Assembly: GCA_044841755.1 (NCBI GenBank)
Contig: JAXOFM010000006.1
Coordinates: 62,001-126,000, forward strand
From: CAZAPO01 sp044841755
GTDB taxonomy: Bacteria > Bacteroidota > Bacteroidia > Flavobacteriales > Flavobacteriaceae
Direction: 5' to 3'
Length of the DNA stretch: 64,000 nucleotides
Shown here: piece by piece, positions 43,659-53,197 of the stretch
Layout of the letters: each line of letters opens with the position of its first letter
Position numbering within the stretch: the stretch's first letter is position 1
Program-made: the position numbers and the translations under genes
Notes under the pieces: model-generated
Seen by the model: the letters and a program-made list of their open reading frames with translations, nothing else
Database searches by the model: none
What the model was told of the DNA's origin: nothing

Positions 43659-44339
43659 TTAATTTAAGGCTTCCAATAAATCAGGTTTATATTTGAGACC
43701 TACTGGAACCGATTTATTTTCAATTGAGATTACATTTCCTGCTAAGCTATTCATTTTTTTCAAATTAATAGCAAACGATTTGTGGCAGCGAACAAATTGT
43801 TGTGGAAGTTGTTTTAAAATATTAGTAAATGTACTATTAGTAATAATCATCTTTTCTCCTAGATGGACTTTTACATAATCACCAAAGGCTTCAATAAATA
43901 AAATATCTTGAATAGCAACTTTATGAATGACCTTGTTTGCTTTAATTACTAGATGCTCTTCTTGAATTGAGTTAAGATTATTCCTTTTCTCAATTACTTT
44001 ATTTACTGCTTTCAAGAAGCGTTCAAACGAAAAAGGTTTTAGTAAATAATCTATGGCGTTTACTTCAAATCCTTCTAATGCATATTGCGAATATGCTGTA
44101 GTGAATATAACATCTGGAGGATTTTGAAGTGATTTGTAAAAATCTAAACCACTTAGCTTTGGCATATTAATATCTAGGAAAATAAGGTCAATATCGTTCC
44201 TTTTATTTAAAACCGAATTAGCTTCTAAGGCATTATTGCATATCTCTACTACATCTAAGAAATCAACATCGTTAGCAAAAGTTTTGATTACTATTTGCGA
44301 AGATGGTTCGTCATCAACAATAATGCAGTTTATGTTCAT
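43659..44339 (-). CDS. LytTR family response regulator
   Basis: 226 residues. Receiver domain (1-120) with acidic pocket D9-D10, phosphoacceptor D56 in DLIFLDINMPKLSG, the conserved threonine/alanine in DVIFTTAYSQYA, and Lys in LLKPFSFERF. LytTR DNA-binding domain (about 130-226): VAIQDILFIEAFGDYVKVHLGEKMIITNST, FVRCHKSFAINLKKM. It reads the signal from the sensor kinase whose gene overlaps its start by four bases (ATGA). Targets unknown; direct repeats for LytTR binding are not obvious in the operon's upstream region. Confidence 0.95.
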   Translation of the reverse strand: MNINCIIVDDEPSSQIVIKTFANDVDFLDVVEICNNALEANSVLNKRNDIDLIFLDINMPKLSGLDFYKSLQNPPDVIFTTAYSQYALEGFEVNAIDYLLKPFSFERFLKAVNKVIEKRNNLNSIQEEHLVIKANKVIHKVAIQDILFIEAFGDYVKVHLGEKMIITNSTFTNILKQLPQQFVRCHKSFAINLKKMNSLAGNVISIENKSVPVGLKYKPDLLEALN

Positions 44340-45394
44340 GATTGCTTAGAATTAATGGTTAGTAGTGCTGTAAACACTCCATTCTTATTATCTGTACTAA
44401 AGGTATGTGAATTAGGATAAACAATTTCAAGGTTTTTAGAAACATTTTCTAGCCCAACACCTGATGAATCTTTATTAGCTGTATCTTCTTTAAAGCTATT
44501 GTTTTCAATATTGAAAGTGAATTTATCTCCTTTTTGTTCTAATTCTATCCTGATAAAAGTGTCTTCTAAATTCCCTTTTATTCCATGTTTAAAGCAGTTT
44601 TCAACCAAGGGAAGTAAAAGCATTGGATAGATCTTGAAATTATCATTATCAATAGTTATTTTAAAATCAATGTTTTCAAATCCATGTACTCTGAATTTTT
44701 GAAACTCTATATAATTCTTAAGAAGTTGTATTTCTTCTTTTATAGAAACACGTTCTGTATTAGAGTCATAAATAACATACCTTAAAATATCTGACAATTG
44801 AACAATAGCATCTTGAATGCCTTTTTTCTTCTGTACAGAAAGTGCATAGATCACATTTAAAGAGTTAAACAAGAAATGCGGATTTATTTGCGCTCTAAGT
44901 GATGATAACTGTAACTGAATTAGTTCATTTTGTTCTTTTAATAATCGGTTCTCATTTTCGTTAAAATAAAACCAATCTTCAGAGAGCTTGATAAGTGTAG
45001 TGCTTACTAAGAAGATGCTGTAAATAATTATTAGTCTGGTCTCTGAGTGATAAGAAACAAAGAAGTATTTGGGAAAAAGTTTATCAATAAAAGGTTCAAA
45101 TAGCAGGCTATGCAATTGTGAAAACACCAATAGATTTACTGCAAATACAAGAATATAAAGTATGTATTTCTCCTTTTTAAGCAATTTGGGCACAAGTATG
45201 TACAAGTTAATTAATACAGGAATAGCAACAGCAACCAAAAAAGTAAACGTATATATGTAATCAAGTTTAATTGGTTTTAAGCCTTTAGAGAAAATAAAAA
45301 GGAGGACAACAAACGAGAACAACCACAGACCTAAATTAAATAATAGAGGTCTGTGGTTATTTAGTTTTTTAATATGTGGACTAAGGTTGAGCAT
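44336..45394 (-). CDS. LytS/YehU-type sensor histidine kinase
   Basis: 352 residues. About four transmembrane helices in the first 135 residues, then a coiled-coil linker and a kinase domain. The His_kinase motif LRAQINPHFLFNSLNVIYALS places the phosphorylated histidine at H173. The HATPase domain has LLLPLVENCFKHGIKG (N-box) and SGVGLENVSKNLEIVYPN (G-box). The gene starts inside the 3' end of the upstream lipoprotein gene (14-base overlap) and overlaps the regulator gene, so all are translated together. The membrane region has no recognisable ligand domain. Confidence 0.95.
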   Translation of the reverse strand: MLNLSPHIKKLNNHRPLLFNLGLWLFSFVVLLFIFSKGLKPIKLDYIYTFTFLVAVAIPVLINLYILVPKLLKKEKYILYILVFAVNLLVFSQLHSLLFEPFIDKLFPKYFFVSYHSETRLIIIYSIFLVSTTLIKLSEDWFYFNENENRLLKEQNELIQLQLSSLRAQINPHFLFNSLNVIYALSVQKKKGIQDAIVQLSDILRYVIYDSNTERVSIKEEIQLLKNYIEFQKFRVHGFENIDFKITIDNDNFKIYPMLLLPLVENCFKHGIKGNLEDTFIRIELEQKGDKFTFNIENNSFKEDTANKDSSGVGLENVSKNLEIVYPNSHTFSTDNKNGVFTALLTINSKQS

Positions 45395-46037
45395 TAGCTT
45401 TAACTAAAGTAAATTTTTCTGAAGATTCCCACTTGTTTTCAACATTTGAGGCTTCATATTTTTTCAGGAATTTGTATAGCTCTTCTGACGAAGCTGTTAA
45501 CACGAACGATTCTTCAAATCCAACCTTTTCATGATCTAGCTTTAATTGATCTTTTTTGAAGAGATCCTTTAGTCTAGCTTCATCTAGCCAAGTAATTTGA
45601 ATAGTATCATCATTAGTATTGTCAATTTTTGCAACAGAATGTGTTTTTAATAAATGCTGTGATAAAAGATCGTTGCTAATTTCTTCGTAATCAAAAGGAA
45701 TAAAATCCATGAATAACTTATCATTTACCATAAAAGGCATTGTAACGAAAGTTGATTTTTCATCATTTTTAGTATAAGTTATGAAGTAGCCATCTTTATA
45801 TTTCTCATAAATTGCTTTGTCTTCATCAGAAACTTTTGAAAAGTCTTTGTTTTCCTCTAAAAACATTTGTTTGAAAGAGAGTACTTCCCATTCTCCTTTT
45901 TTGGTGTCATTCCATTTACCAACAAGGAATTCCTGAAAATTTGTAGCCTCGGCTATATAAAAAGGTTGAATAGATTTTACTATGCATGAGCTAAATAATA
46001 CACAACATAGAATTAGAATAAATGATCTTGATTTCAT
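45381..46037 (-). CDS. uncharacterised lipoprotein preceding the LytS/LytTR pair
   Basis: 218 residues. Signal peptide ends in LFSSC, Cys18. The body is mixed alpha/beta: a beta-rich first half around FLVGKWNDTKKGEWEVLSFKQMFL, TPFM-like segments (VTMPFMVNDKLFMDFIPFDYEE), and a helical end (KFLKKYEASNVENKWESSEKFTLVKA). I do not recognise the family. It leads the operon with the two-component genes and overlaps the kinase gene by 14 bases. A role as an accessory to that sensor is possible but unproven. A TACCCTTG box (46063-46070, minus) is a possible promoter. Confidence 0.75.
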   Translation of the reverse strand: MKSRSFILILCCVLFSSCIVKSIQPFYIAEATNFQEFLVGKWNDTKKGEWEVLSFKQMFLEENKDFSKVSDEDKAIYEKYKDGYFITYTKNDEKSTFVTMPFMVNDKLFMDFIPFDYEEISNDLLSQHLLKTHSVAKIDNTNDDTIQITWLDEARLKDLFKKDQLKLDHEKVGFEESFVLTASSEELYKFLKKYEASNVENKWESSEKFTLVKANAQP

Positions 46038-46126
46038 GACGTTTAATTTTGTTGGAACAAATCAAGGGTATTTGTGTTTTACAATCAATTTATTTCGTCA
46101 AACAAGGTTTAACTCATGCCAAACAT

Positions 46127-47731
46127 TTATTTTCCTTTTAACAGGTTGACACTAACCGTGGCAAGTTCGTTATTTGGGAATTTTGTAAAGTAGCGTTCAT
46201 CAGGATATAAGCCTGCTTCTTTAGCAATAGTATTGAAGACTTCAACTTCTATAATGTATTGATCAGAATAACCATGAGTTGCATCGTAAGCAGTTGCAGC
46301 CGTTCTTCCTATGCTAGCAGCAGCTAAATTTGGAGGAATAGTGTGCAATTCTATAATTAAGAGACCAAATTTTTCAACATAAGGTTTCCAGTTCTCGAAA
46401 TGCTCTTTTAAAGAAGCTTCAACCGAGTTGTTATCTAATCTGTTTCCTTGATATGCATAAGCTCCAGAAGATGTGCTGGTTCTTTCTAATACACTTTTTG
46501 GAGGGCTCCAAATTCTATTGTGATCTAAAAATGTACGAACATTTAGCAAATCACAGAGATCAATGTTATAATCTTCTTTTAAATCTTCAGCAAGCAGATC
46601 AGGTCGACCAATGTCTCCCCAAATTACTTTTGCCCAAATATCTGCTTTTATGAGATTAGCTCGGGTAACTTTTAAAGCCGCTTGATTAAAATCGGCGCCA
46701 ACCAAAAGCAAAGGATGTTCTTCAAGTAATGCACCTCTCAACGTTTGATGTTCAATAACATCAAAAATATGTTCAATAAAAGCGCCATTACCGCAACCCA
46801 TATCTAGAATACCCTTTGGTTGTTCATCAATAGGGCGATTAAAAAGCTCAATTATTATTTGGTCTATTACTTTAAAATAAGTTGAATGTGCACCTCCACT
46901 TCCCCATACATTCATCTCACGATGTACGTGCTTTTCAGTTTCTTCTGGAGATTGTGTTTTAAGACAAAGTGCATCTCCAAAAATAAGCTCATGAAGTGTT
47001 ACAAACGTTGGTAAGTAGGAGACGGTAACTCCATAAGCGCTAGCTCTTTTTGCAAAAAAGAGACCTTTATCTGTAAACCTGTAGGTTTCATTCTTTTTTG
47101 TAAACCAACCTAAATAAGCAAAGAAGTCGAGTATTTTTTTGAAGTTTTCAGGATCTTTATGGTACTCTTGTGCTCTAAAGGATGCTTCCATAAAGTATTT
47201 GTGAAACAGTCCGTTAACTCCTAGTAATACAATTATTGGAGCTATAACTACTCCTTCTATATGCATTAAGACCTGCTCTTCGATAGAGTCTTTTTCAACG
47301 TTCTCTAATCCAAATTGATTCTGATATTTTTTGAAAATGCGTTCGAAAGCTGAAAAAGCTTCGGGACTTATTCTTTCCTCTGGAAATTTTACTGAGTATG
47401 GTAAAAATTTCACTGCATCTTCATAGATAGGAATTAATTCAATTGCTCTTGAACTATTCTTATTTGTTGAGTATGTTATCTGGTTTGTTTCATTATCAAT
47501 TTCTTGATTTAACCAACCTTGTGAACATAATATTCTTAAACCAACATTTAAATAACCTTCATTGCAATTAAAATTGGCTGTTAAAGTCTTTAGTGAAACT
47601 TTCTCATTTTCAAGAATGTAGTGCAATAATTTTTTATTAAAAAGAGCAGTAGCGGTAGTGGCAGTGGCTATACCATCAAGATGTCTAAAAATAACACTTC
47701 GGTATAGTTCTTTGTCTTTTTTTGTAAGCAT
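46127..47731 (-). CDS. SAM-dependent methyltransferase with large N-terminal region (AprA-related type)
   Basis: 534 residues. The N-terminal half (1-280) resembles winged-helix segments: VSLKTLTANFNCNEGYLNVGLRIL, and later NFKKILDFFAYLGWFTKKNETYRFTDKG, both typical of O-methyltransferase dimerisation domains, present twice. The C-terminal half is a class I Rossmann methyltransferase with motif I ILDMGCGNG (308-316), the acidic end of beta2 (LLVGADFNQAALKVTR), and VIWGDIGRPD. I associate this arrangement with the methyltransferase domain of polyketide systems such as the AprA-related type, but no polyketide synthase gene is present here. Tail ends at ATVSVNLLKGK. Substrate unknown. Single gene; 47 bases after the fused E1. 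Confidence 0.8.
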   Translation of the reverse strand: MLTKKDKELYRSVIFRHLDGIATATTATALFNKKLLHYILENEKVSLKTLTANFNCNEGYLNVGLRILCSQGWLNQEIDNETNQITYSTNKNSSRAIELIPIYEDAVKFLPYSVKFPEERISPEAFSAFERIFKKYQNQFGLENVEKDSIEEQVLMHIEGVVIAPIIVLLGVNGLFHKYFMEASFRAQEYHKDPENFKKILDFFAYLGWFTKKNETYRFTDKGLFFAKRASAYGVTVSYLPTFVTLHELIFGDALCLKTQSPEETEKHVHREMNVWGSGGAHSTYFKVIDQIIIELFNRPIDEQPKGILDMGCGNGAFIEHIFDVIEHQTLRGALLEEHPLLLVGADFNQAALKVTRANLIKADIWAKVIWGDIGRPDLLAEDLKEDYNIDLCDLLNVRTFLDHNRIWSPPKSVLERTSTSSGAYAYQGNRLDNNSVEASLKEHFENWKPYVEKFGLLIIELHTIPPNLAAASIGRTAATAYDATHGYSDQYIIEVEVFNTIAKEAGLYPDERYFTKFPNNELATVSVNLLKGK

Positions 47732-47778
47732 ATTTAAGGCGTTATACCTTTAAATATAGAAAAAAAGTTAATACGGAA

Positions 47779-50190
47779 CTATCTTAGTTTAGGGAAGTCT
47801 TCTGGGTTTACCTCGCGCATTACACTATAGATGGCTTCAAATATATCTTCAGCTGAAGGTTTTGAGAAATAATCTCCATCTGTTCCGTATGCTGGACGAT
47901 GCTCTTTAGCTGTAACTAGCTTAGGTTGGCTATCTAAGTACTCAAAAGTATTTTGGTTGCTTATTAGTTCGTTCAAAATGTATGCTGTTGCACCACCAGG
48001 AACATCTTCATCTATAATTGCTAATCTGTTGGTTTTTGCTAAACTTTTAGAAATATCATGGTTAAGATCAAAAGGAATTAATGACTGTACATCAATTACC
48101 TCGGCATCAATACCAACTTCAAGTAATTCTTTAGCAACTTGCTGAACAATTCTAAGTGTTGAGCCATAAGAAACAAGGGTAATATCTTCTCCTTCTTTTA
48201 AAGTTTCAACTACACCAACTGGAGTTTTAAATGCTCCCATGTTATTAGGTAATCGCTCTTTTAAACGATAGCCATTAAGGCACTCTATAATTAAGGCTGG
48301 TTGATCACTTTCTAGCAATGTATTGTAGAAGCCAGCAGCTTTGGTCATGTTTCTAGGAACCAGCACATGAATACCTTTAACCAGATTTACAATACCTCCA
48401 AGTTGTGAACCCGAATGCCATATTCCTTCAAGTCTATGACCACGAGTACGCACGATCATTGGTGCTTTTTGTTTTCCTAATGTTCTATAATGAAGTGTAG
48501 CAAGGTCATCACTAATAATTTGAAGCGCATACATTAAATAATCAAGATATTGAATTTCGGCAATTGGGCGCAAACCTCTCATTGCCATACCAATTCCTTG
48601 TCCAACTATGGTAGCTTCTCTAATTCCTGTATCTGCAACACGAAGTTCTCCATATTTTTCTTGAAGACCTTCTAGTCCTTGGTTTACATCACCAATATTT
48701 CCTGAGTCTTCACCAAAAACTAGCGCTTCAGGGTATTTGCTAAAAATAGCATCAAAGTTGTCTCTAATAATGATTCTACCATCCACGAATTGTGGTTTCT
48801 CATCATAAGTTGGAGCAACCTCTTTAATATTTAGAGCACTGTTGTCAGATTCGCTATAAAGTAATGAGCTGTATTTTGGTTGTGTAGTTTCAAAGAAGTC
48901 ATTTATCCACTCCTGAAGTTGTTCCTTTTCATAAGAATCGTCAAAAGTTACATAACGCAAAACTTTGCGAGCAGTTGATACTACATCCTTTCTTGAAGGT
49001 TCATCAATTTTATTTAGATCCGAAGCTAATTTTTGAATAAAAGCTTTATTAGAAGAGGTTTCGGCTAAATTATTAAGTAATTCAATTAACTCCGTTCTGT
49101 CTTCTAAAATAGGAGACAAGAAAGCATCCCAGGCTCTTTTTTTTCCTTCTCTTACTTCTTTTTTTATACTCTTGTCGAGTTTAGCAATGTCTTCTTCAGA
49201 GATGATCTGATTATCGATCATCCACACTCTCATCTTTACAATGCAATCATGCTCACGTTCCCATAAAAGACGTTCATGGCTCTTATAGCGCTCATGCGAA
49301 CCTGAAGTTGAATGTCCTTGTGGTTGTGTTAATTCTTGTACATGAATTAATACAGGAGCATGCTCCTCACGAGCAATTTTAGAGGCTTCTTCAAATGCAT
49401 TGATCAATCCTGCATAATCCCAACCTTTAACTCTAATTATTTCAAAACCATCACCATGCTCATCTCTTTGAAATCCTTTAAGAATTTCGGAGATATTCTC
49501 TTTGGTTGTCTGGTATTTTGCAGGTACCGAAATTCCGTATTCGTCATCCCAAATACTTATTACCATTGGAACTTGTAAAACTCCTGCAGCATTAATAGTT
49601 TCAAAGAAAACACCTTCACTTGTACTGGCATTACCAATGGTTCCCCAAGCTACTTCATTACCATCTATAGAAAACTTTGAACTATCGATATCTTTTAAAT
49701 GGCGATATATTTTTGAAGCCTGAGCAAGACCTAATAACCTTGGCATTTGACCAGCGGTAGGTGAGATGTCTGAGCTTGAGTTCTTTTGTTTGGTAAGATC
49801 TTTCCAATTATAATTCTCATCCAGACTGTGCGTAATAAAGTGTCCACCCATTTGTCTTCCTGCGCTCATAGGATCAGCTTCAATATCTGGATGCGCATAA
49901 AGTCCTGCAAAGAATTGCTCAATGGTAAGCTCACCAATTGCCATCATAAAAGTTTGGTCACGATAGTAACCAGAACGAAAATCACCATTTCTGAATGCCT
50001 TTGCCCAAGCAAGTTGTGGTACTTCCTTACCATCACCAAAAATCCCAAATTTTGCCTTTCCTGTAAGCACTTCACGACGCCCAAGCAAGCTACACTCTCT
50101 ACTGGTTACAGCTATGGTGTAATCGTTGATGATTTCACTTTTAAAATCATCAAAAGACATTTGTTTTGTGATATCTGGGTTAGATTGCAT
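47779..50190 (-). CDS. fused alpha-beta E1 of a 2-oxoacid dehydrogenase (branched-chain type)
   Basis: 803 residues from the ATG at 50190. A TTG at 50211 opens the frame further, but it lies within the -7 promoter box, so it is not the start. The first half (about 60-420) is the E1-alpha TPP domain with GDGKEVPQLAWAKAFRNGDFRSGYYRDQ, GTIGNASTSEGVFFE, and SGSHERYKSHERLLWEREHD; the second half (from about 460) is E1-beta, with FSKYPEALVFGEDSGNIGDVNQGLEGL, MAMRGLRPIAEIQYLDYLMYALQ, VRTRGHRLEGIWHSGSQ, and SLIPFDLNHDI. It decarboxylates branched-chain 2-oxoacids or pyruvate and passes the acyl group to a lipoyl E2, which is not encoded here. Alpha and beta fused in one chain is usual in Bacteroidota. 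Confidence 0.92.
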   Translation of the reverse strand: MQSNPDITKQMSFDDFKSEIINDYTIAVTSRECSLLGRREVLTGKAKFGIFGDGKEVPQLAWAKAFRNGDFRSGYYRDQTFMMAIGELTIEQFFAGLYAHPDIEADPMSAGRQMGGHFITHSLDENYNWKDLTKQKNSSSDISPTAGQMPRLLGLAQASKIYRHLKDIDSSKFSIDGNEVAWGTIGNASTSEGVFFETINAAGVLQVPMVISIWDDEYGISVPAKYQTTKENISEILKGFQRDEHGDGFEIIRVKGWDYAGLINAFEEASKIAREEHAPVLIHVQELTQPQGHSTSGSHERYKSHERLLWEREHDCIVKMRVWMIDNQIISEEDIAKLDKSIKKEVREGKKRAWDAFLSPILEDRTELIELLNNLAETSSNKAFIQKLASDLNKIDEPSRKDVVSTARKVLRYVTFDDSYEKEQLQEWINDFFETTQPKYSSLLYSESDNSALNIKEVAPTYDEKPQFVDGRIIIRDNFDAIFSKYPEALVFGEDSGNIGDVNQGLEGLQEKYGELRVADTGIREATIVGQGIGMAMRGLRPIAEIQYLDYLMYALQIISDDLATLHYRTLGKQKAPMIVRTRGHRLEGIWHSGSQLGGIVNLVKGIHVLVPRNMTKAAGFYNTLLESDQPALIIECLNGYRLKERLPNNMGAFKTPVGVVETLKEGEDITLVSYGSTLRIVQQVAKELLEVGIDAEVIDVQSLIPFDLNHDISKSLAKTNRLAIIDEDVPGGATAYILNELISNQNTFEYLDSQPKLVTAKEHRPAYGTDGDYFSKPSAEDIFEAIYSVMREVNPEDFPKLR

Positions 50191-50208
50191 GTGATTTGAT
50201 TCCTTCTG

Positions 50209-50239
50209 CAAAGGTAGATAATCTTTAGGTTTTATACAA
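50209..50239 (-). promoter_or_regulatory. promoter of E1 gene
   Basis: On the minus strand TTG (50237-50239), 20-base spacer, TACCTTTG (50209-50216). The predicted start of transcription is about 13 bases before the ATG at 50190 and excludes the TTG codon at 50211. Confidence 0.75.
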
Positions 50240-50361
50240 TGGAATAGGTTGTTAATAAATTAAGGAATTAACAAAAATTAATACTAAAAATTGTTAAAAA
50301 TTCAAAAAAATGAATTTTATGTAATTTTCATTAAGAATAATTCAAAATTAAAAAAGTAATA

Positions 50362-53196
50362 TTAATACCATTTTCTTCTAAAAAGCCCTAATAGTGATTT
50401 AGGATCTACTGTAAATACAAAGCGTATTTTTTGATCGTAGTTTGGTTGACCAACTTCCCAGCCTAGATTTGAATAAATAGGGAAGTATACTTCAAAATAA
50501 TCGGTAACAAGGTCTATTCTTATTCCAGAATCGTATTGAAATCTGGCATCATGGAATTTGTTCTTGACCAACCCAAAATCAGCATAAGCTTGAATATATT
50601 TCCAGAGTGTTGTAGAAATATTTGAAGTAGCTAACCATTGATTGGCAAAAGGCGTATCTAACTTTGATTTGAACCCTCCTTCAGCTATAATAAGTTGTTG
50701 ACTGAATATTCCTGTAGCCTCAGACCTTCCTAAATAATTGTAGTCAAACAAATAATCTGTTGGTCTATCTAAGGCAAAGCTAAAATAGTCATCGTTTATG
50801 TTTGTGTTGTTATAAAGAAAGGAGCCAAAGAAAAACCGCAAGTTTAGCTGTCTGTTACTTTCGTAGAGCTTTCTGTATTCATAATTAAAAGAAATCTTTC
50901 CAAAATCTCTTGATAACTGAAAATCTGTAAACCACTTATAGTAATCTATTAAACCAGGGTTTGAATTTATATATCGTGCATTAAAAACGCTATAATCTGG
51001 GTCTTGCTCACCAGCTATACCTAGAATGTCTTCATCCTTTTTTATATCTAAATATCTAAAATTAAGTGCTTGATACTTGTTAGATCTATAGTCTTTATTA
51101 TCTCTAAAATTCAAAGTTACGTATGGCGAAATCACTCTGGCAAATAAGTCTTCTGCGTAAGAAGAATACTTTGTAGAAAAACCATAGGTTATACCATATA
51201 GATCCCGATCTTCAATGTTTTGTGTGTAAGATAATGACGCGCCATATGTAAAAGACTGTGACTTAGTGGCATAATTAGGCGTGAATTTGTAAATAAACCC
51301 TCTTCTAAGAACTGTTTTATTGTAAAACTTAGCTCCTAAAATTAATCCGTCATAAATGTTTCTATATTCTACTAAGGGCATCAAAAACGTCTGAGTTTTT
51401 GAAGGGTCTTCAATATCCTTAAATAGTCTTAATTGTAAGGGTTTGTTATTTGATAAAAAACCTTTTAGTGATTTCCAATTGTCTCGCAAGTTATACTCTG
51501 GAATAGCATTATCTTTATTTAGCACAAGTTTGTTTGCATCATTTCTAGGGATAGTAATGGTCTTATTTTCATTAATATCTTCTACCCAAATCTTTGATGT
51601 CACAGAGTCATTGTTAACGGTAAACAAAGAAACAGGCATAGAGTTGTTTCTCTTGTTTTTAATAGTAAGTGTAACCGAATCCTTAGTTTTTTCAACCTTT
51701 TTTATTTTGAAATCTATCTTAGAATTAGACTTTATATAATCGTTAAAGAACCAATCCACATTTTTTGACGTCTTTGTCTTTAGTATTTCCTCAAAGTCGT
51801 TCGATGATGTTAGTTGTTTTTGTTTCTTTTCAAGAAATTCTTTAATAACGTCTTCAATAATATGGGCATTAACAAAATCGTCTAGATATTTAAAACCAAC
51901 ACCAGCTTTATACTTATTAGCAAGGTCACTATTAAATTTTAGCAGAGAATCTTTTGATGTGGTTAATGGTTGATCTCTATTCGTTCTTGCCATGTGTAGA
52001 TACACTAACGTATAGAGCTCATTGAACTTAAGATCAGCAGCATGAAATGACCGTACTCCCCAAATATCAGCAAACGAACCTAAAAGCTTCATGTCTGGAT
52101 AAAAGTCTTCAATGTACTTAATCATTAAATAAGTCTGAATCCCATCTTTTAACCAATGCTCTTTTCTAGGATTAATGAGAAGTGTATTATCTAAATAATT
52201 ACCCAAAGTATTTTTCAAAAGCTGTAATTCGAATTGAAAATTCTTAGGGAAAGGTCTAATAAACTCGGGTAATTGATTTAAGCCGTAAATAGGATCTTTT
52301 TTTGCATCAATATCACTTACGATAATTTTTTTGTGAGGATATGAACCTAGATACTTTGTGGCAAATCGAGCAATTTTATCTGTAAGTAACGCCTTTTCTG
52401 AACTGGTAAGCTCTTTTTTAGTGATGTTAGATATTATTGAAAAATAATCTGTTTGGACTGTTTTGTAAGCAGGAAATTTTTGCAAAAACAATCTAGAATC
52501 AACACGATCTTTTCCTGAAAACAAAACCGTTTGTGAGTTGTCATTCTGTTTAATGTTAACAAGATCTAATCCAGTTGTGGCAACAAAATTTCTTGGGAAC
52601 TCCAACTGTATTGAAATATTTGCTTTAGGAATGTAAAGATCATCTAGATTTTTGTTACTGTAATAGTGCCACTTTCCATCATAAATTACAGGTGTCATAT
52701 ACCAATACTTTAGGCTGTAATCTTCTAAAGGTGTTACACCATATCTTGTAAACTTATCGCTTGGTAATTGAACTATATATTCTAAATGTATCTTGTAACT
52801 TTCCTTTGCTTGTAAAGGATTACTTAATTTAATCTTCAGAACATCTGGATGTTCACCTAGTCTTGAAAACTCTAAACTTCTCTGATTATGATCTAGAACA
52901 GATGTGATAGCAGTAAATCCTCTTTCTTCATTCTCTGCAAAATGAAACTTGTTATTAAACTCTTCGGCAAATCTAATTGCTAGGGGCGTATTTTTGGTAG
53001 CGTAGCTATTATTCCAATCGCTTAAATAGATAGCATTTAAAGTGTCGTTGGTTTTATTTTGATATTCAATATATTGGTCAATATATATTTGATTTTTATC
53101 TGTATCGAAAACAGCCTTAAGCTCAATAATATCTTGACCAGACAAGTTTGAGTAGGTTATTAATAAGGCAATTATGTAAAGAAATCGTAGTTTCAA
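50362..53196 (-). CDS. M1-like pseudo-peptidase fused to outer-membrane beta-barrel
   Basis: 944 residues. Signal peptide 1-20 (ends LSGQ). Residues 22-250 follow the N-terminal beta-saddle of M1 aminopeptidases (LNAIYLSDWNNSYATKNTPLA; YKIHLEYIVQLPS); 255-490 is the gluzincin-like catalytic fold, where the HWLKDGIQTYL segment (347-357) matches the WLNEGFATY region of M1 enzymes, but the HExxH zinc helix is lost: FELQL at 322-326 stands in its place. From about 600 to 944 there is a run of alternating amphipathic strands ending in an aromatic residue (FVFTVDPKSLLGLFRRKWY), as in outer-membrane barrels. Start codon is TTG at 53196, one base after the stop of the upstream T9SS gene. Known to me as gluzincin-family protein of flavobacteria. 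Confidence 0.8.
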   Translation of the reverse strand: MKLRFLYIIALLITYSNLSGQDIIELKAVFDTDKNQIYIDQYIEYQNKTNDTLNAIYLSDWNNSYATKNTPLAIRFAEEFNNKFHFAENEERGFTAITSVLDHNQRSLEFSRLGEHPDVLKIKLSNPLQAKESYKIHLEYIVQLPSDKFTRYGVTPLEDYSLKYWYMTPVIYDGKWHYYSNKNLDDLYIPKANISIQLEFPRNFVATTGLDLVNIKQNDNSQTVLFSGKDRVDSRLFLQKFPAYKTVQTDYFSIISNITKKELTSSEKALLTDKIARFATKYLGSYPHKKIIVSDIDAKKDPIYGLNQLPEFIRPFPKNFQFELQLLKNTLGNYLDNTLLINPRKEHWLKDGIQTYLMIKYIEDFYPDMKLLGSFADIWGVRSFHAADLKFNELYTLVYLHMARTNRDQPLTTSKDSLLKFNSDLANKYKAGVGFKYLDDFVNAHIIEDVIKEFLEKKQKQLTSSNDFEEILKTKTSKNVDWFFNDYIKSNSKIDFKIKKVEKTKDSVTLTIKNKRNNSMPVSLFTVNNDSVTSKIWVEDINENKTITIPRNDANKLVLNKDNAIPEYNLRDNWKSLKGFLSNNKPLQLRLFKDIEDPSKTQTFLMPLVEYRNIYDGLILGAKFYNKTVLRRGFIYKFTPNYATKSQSFTYGASLSYTQNIEDRDLYGITYGFSTKYSSYAEDLFARVISPYVTLNFRDNKDYRSNKYQALNFRYLDIKKDEDILGIAGEQDPDYSVFNARYINSNPGLIDYYKWFTDFQLSRDFGKISFNYEYRKLYESNRQLNLRFFFGSFLYNNTNINDDYFSFALDRPTDYLFDYNYLGRSEATGIFSQQLIIAEGGFKSKLDTPFANQWLATSNISTTLWKYIQAYADFGLVKNKFHDARFQYDSGIRIDLVTDYFEVYFPIYSNLGWEVGQPNYDQKIRFVFTVDPKSLLGLFRRKWY

Positions 53197-53197
53197 A

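Noticed and set aside
49786..50199. 137-codon open frame on the + strand opposite the E1 gene
   Set aside because: Shadow of the strongly conserved E1 alpha frame; no recognisable domain, no promoter.
50297..50318. inverted repeat AAAATTC ... GAATTTT upstream of E1
   Set aside because: Very AT-rich, expected by chance, and lies beyond the clear promoter at 50209-50239.
51443..51739. 98-codon open frame opposite the pseudo-peptidase
   Set aside because: Antisense, hydrophobic composition arises from the charged coding strand.
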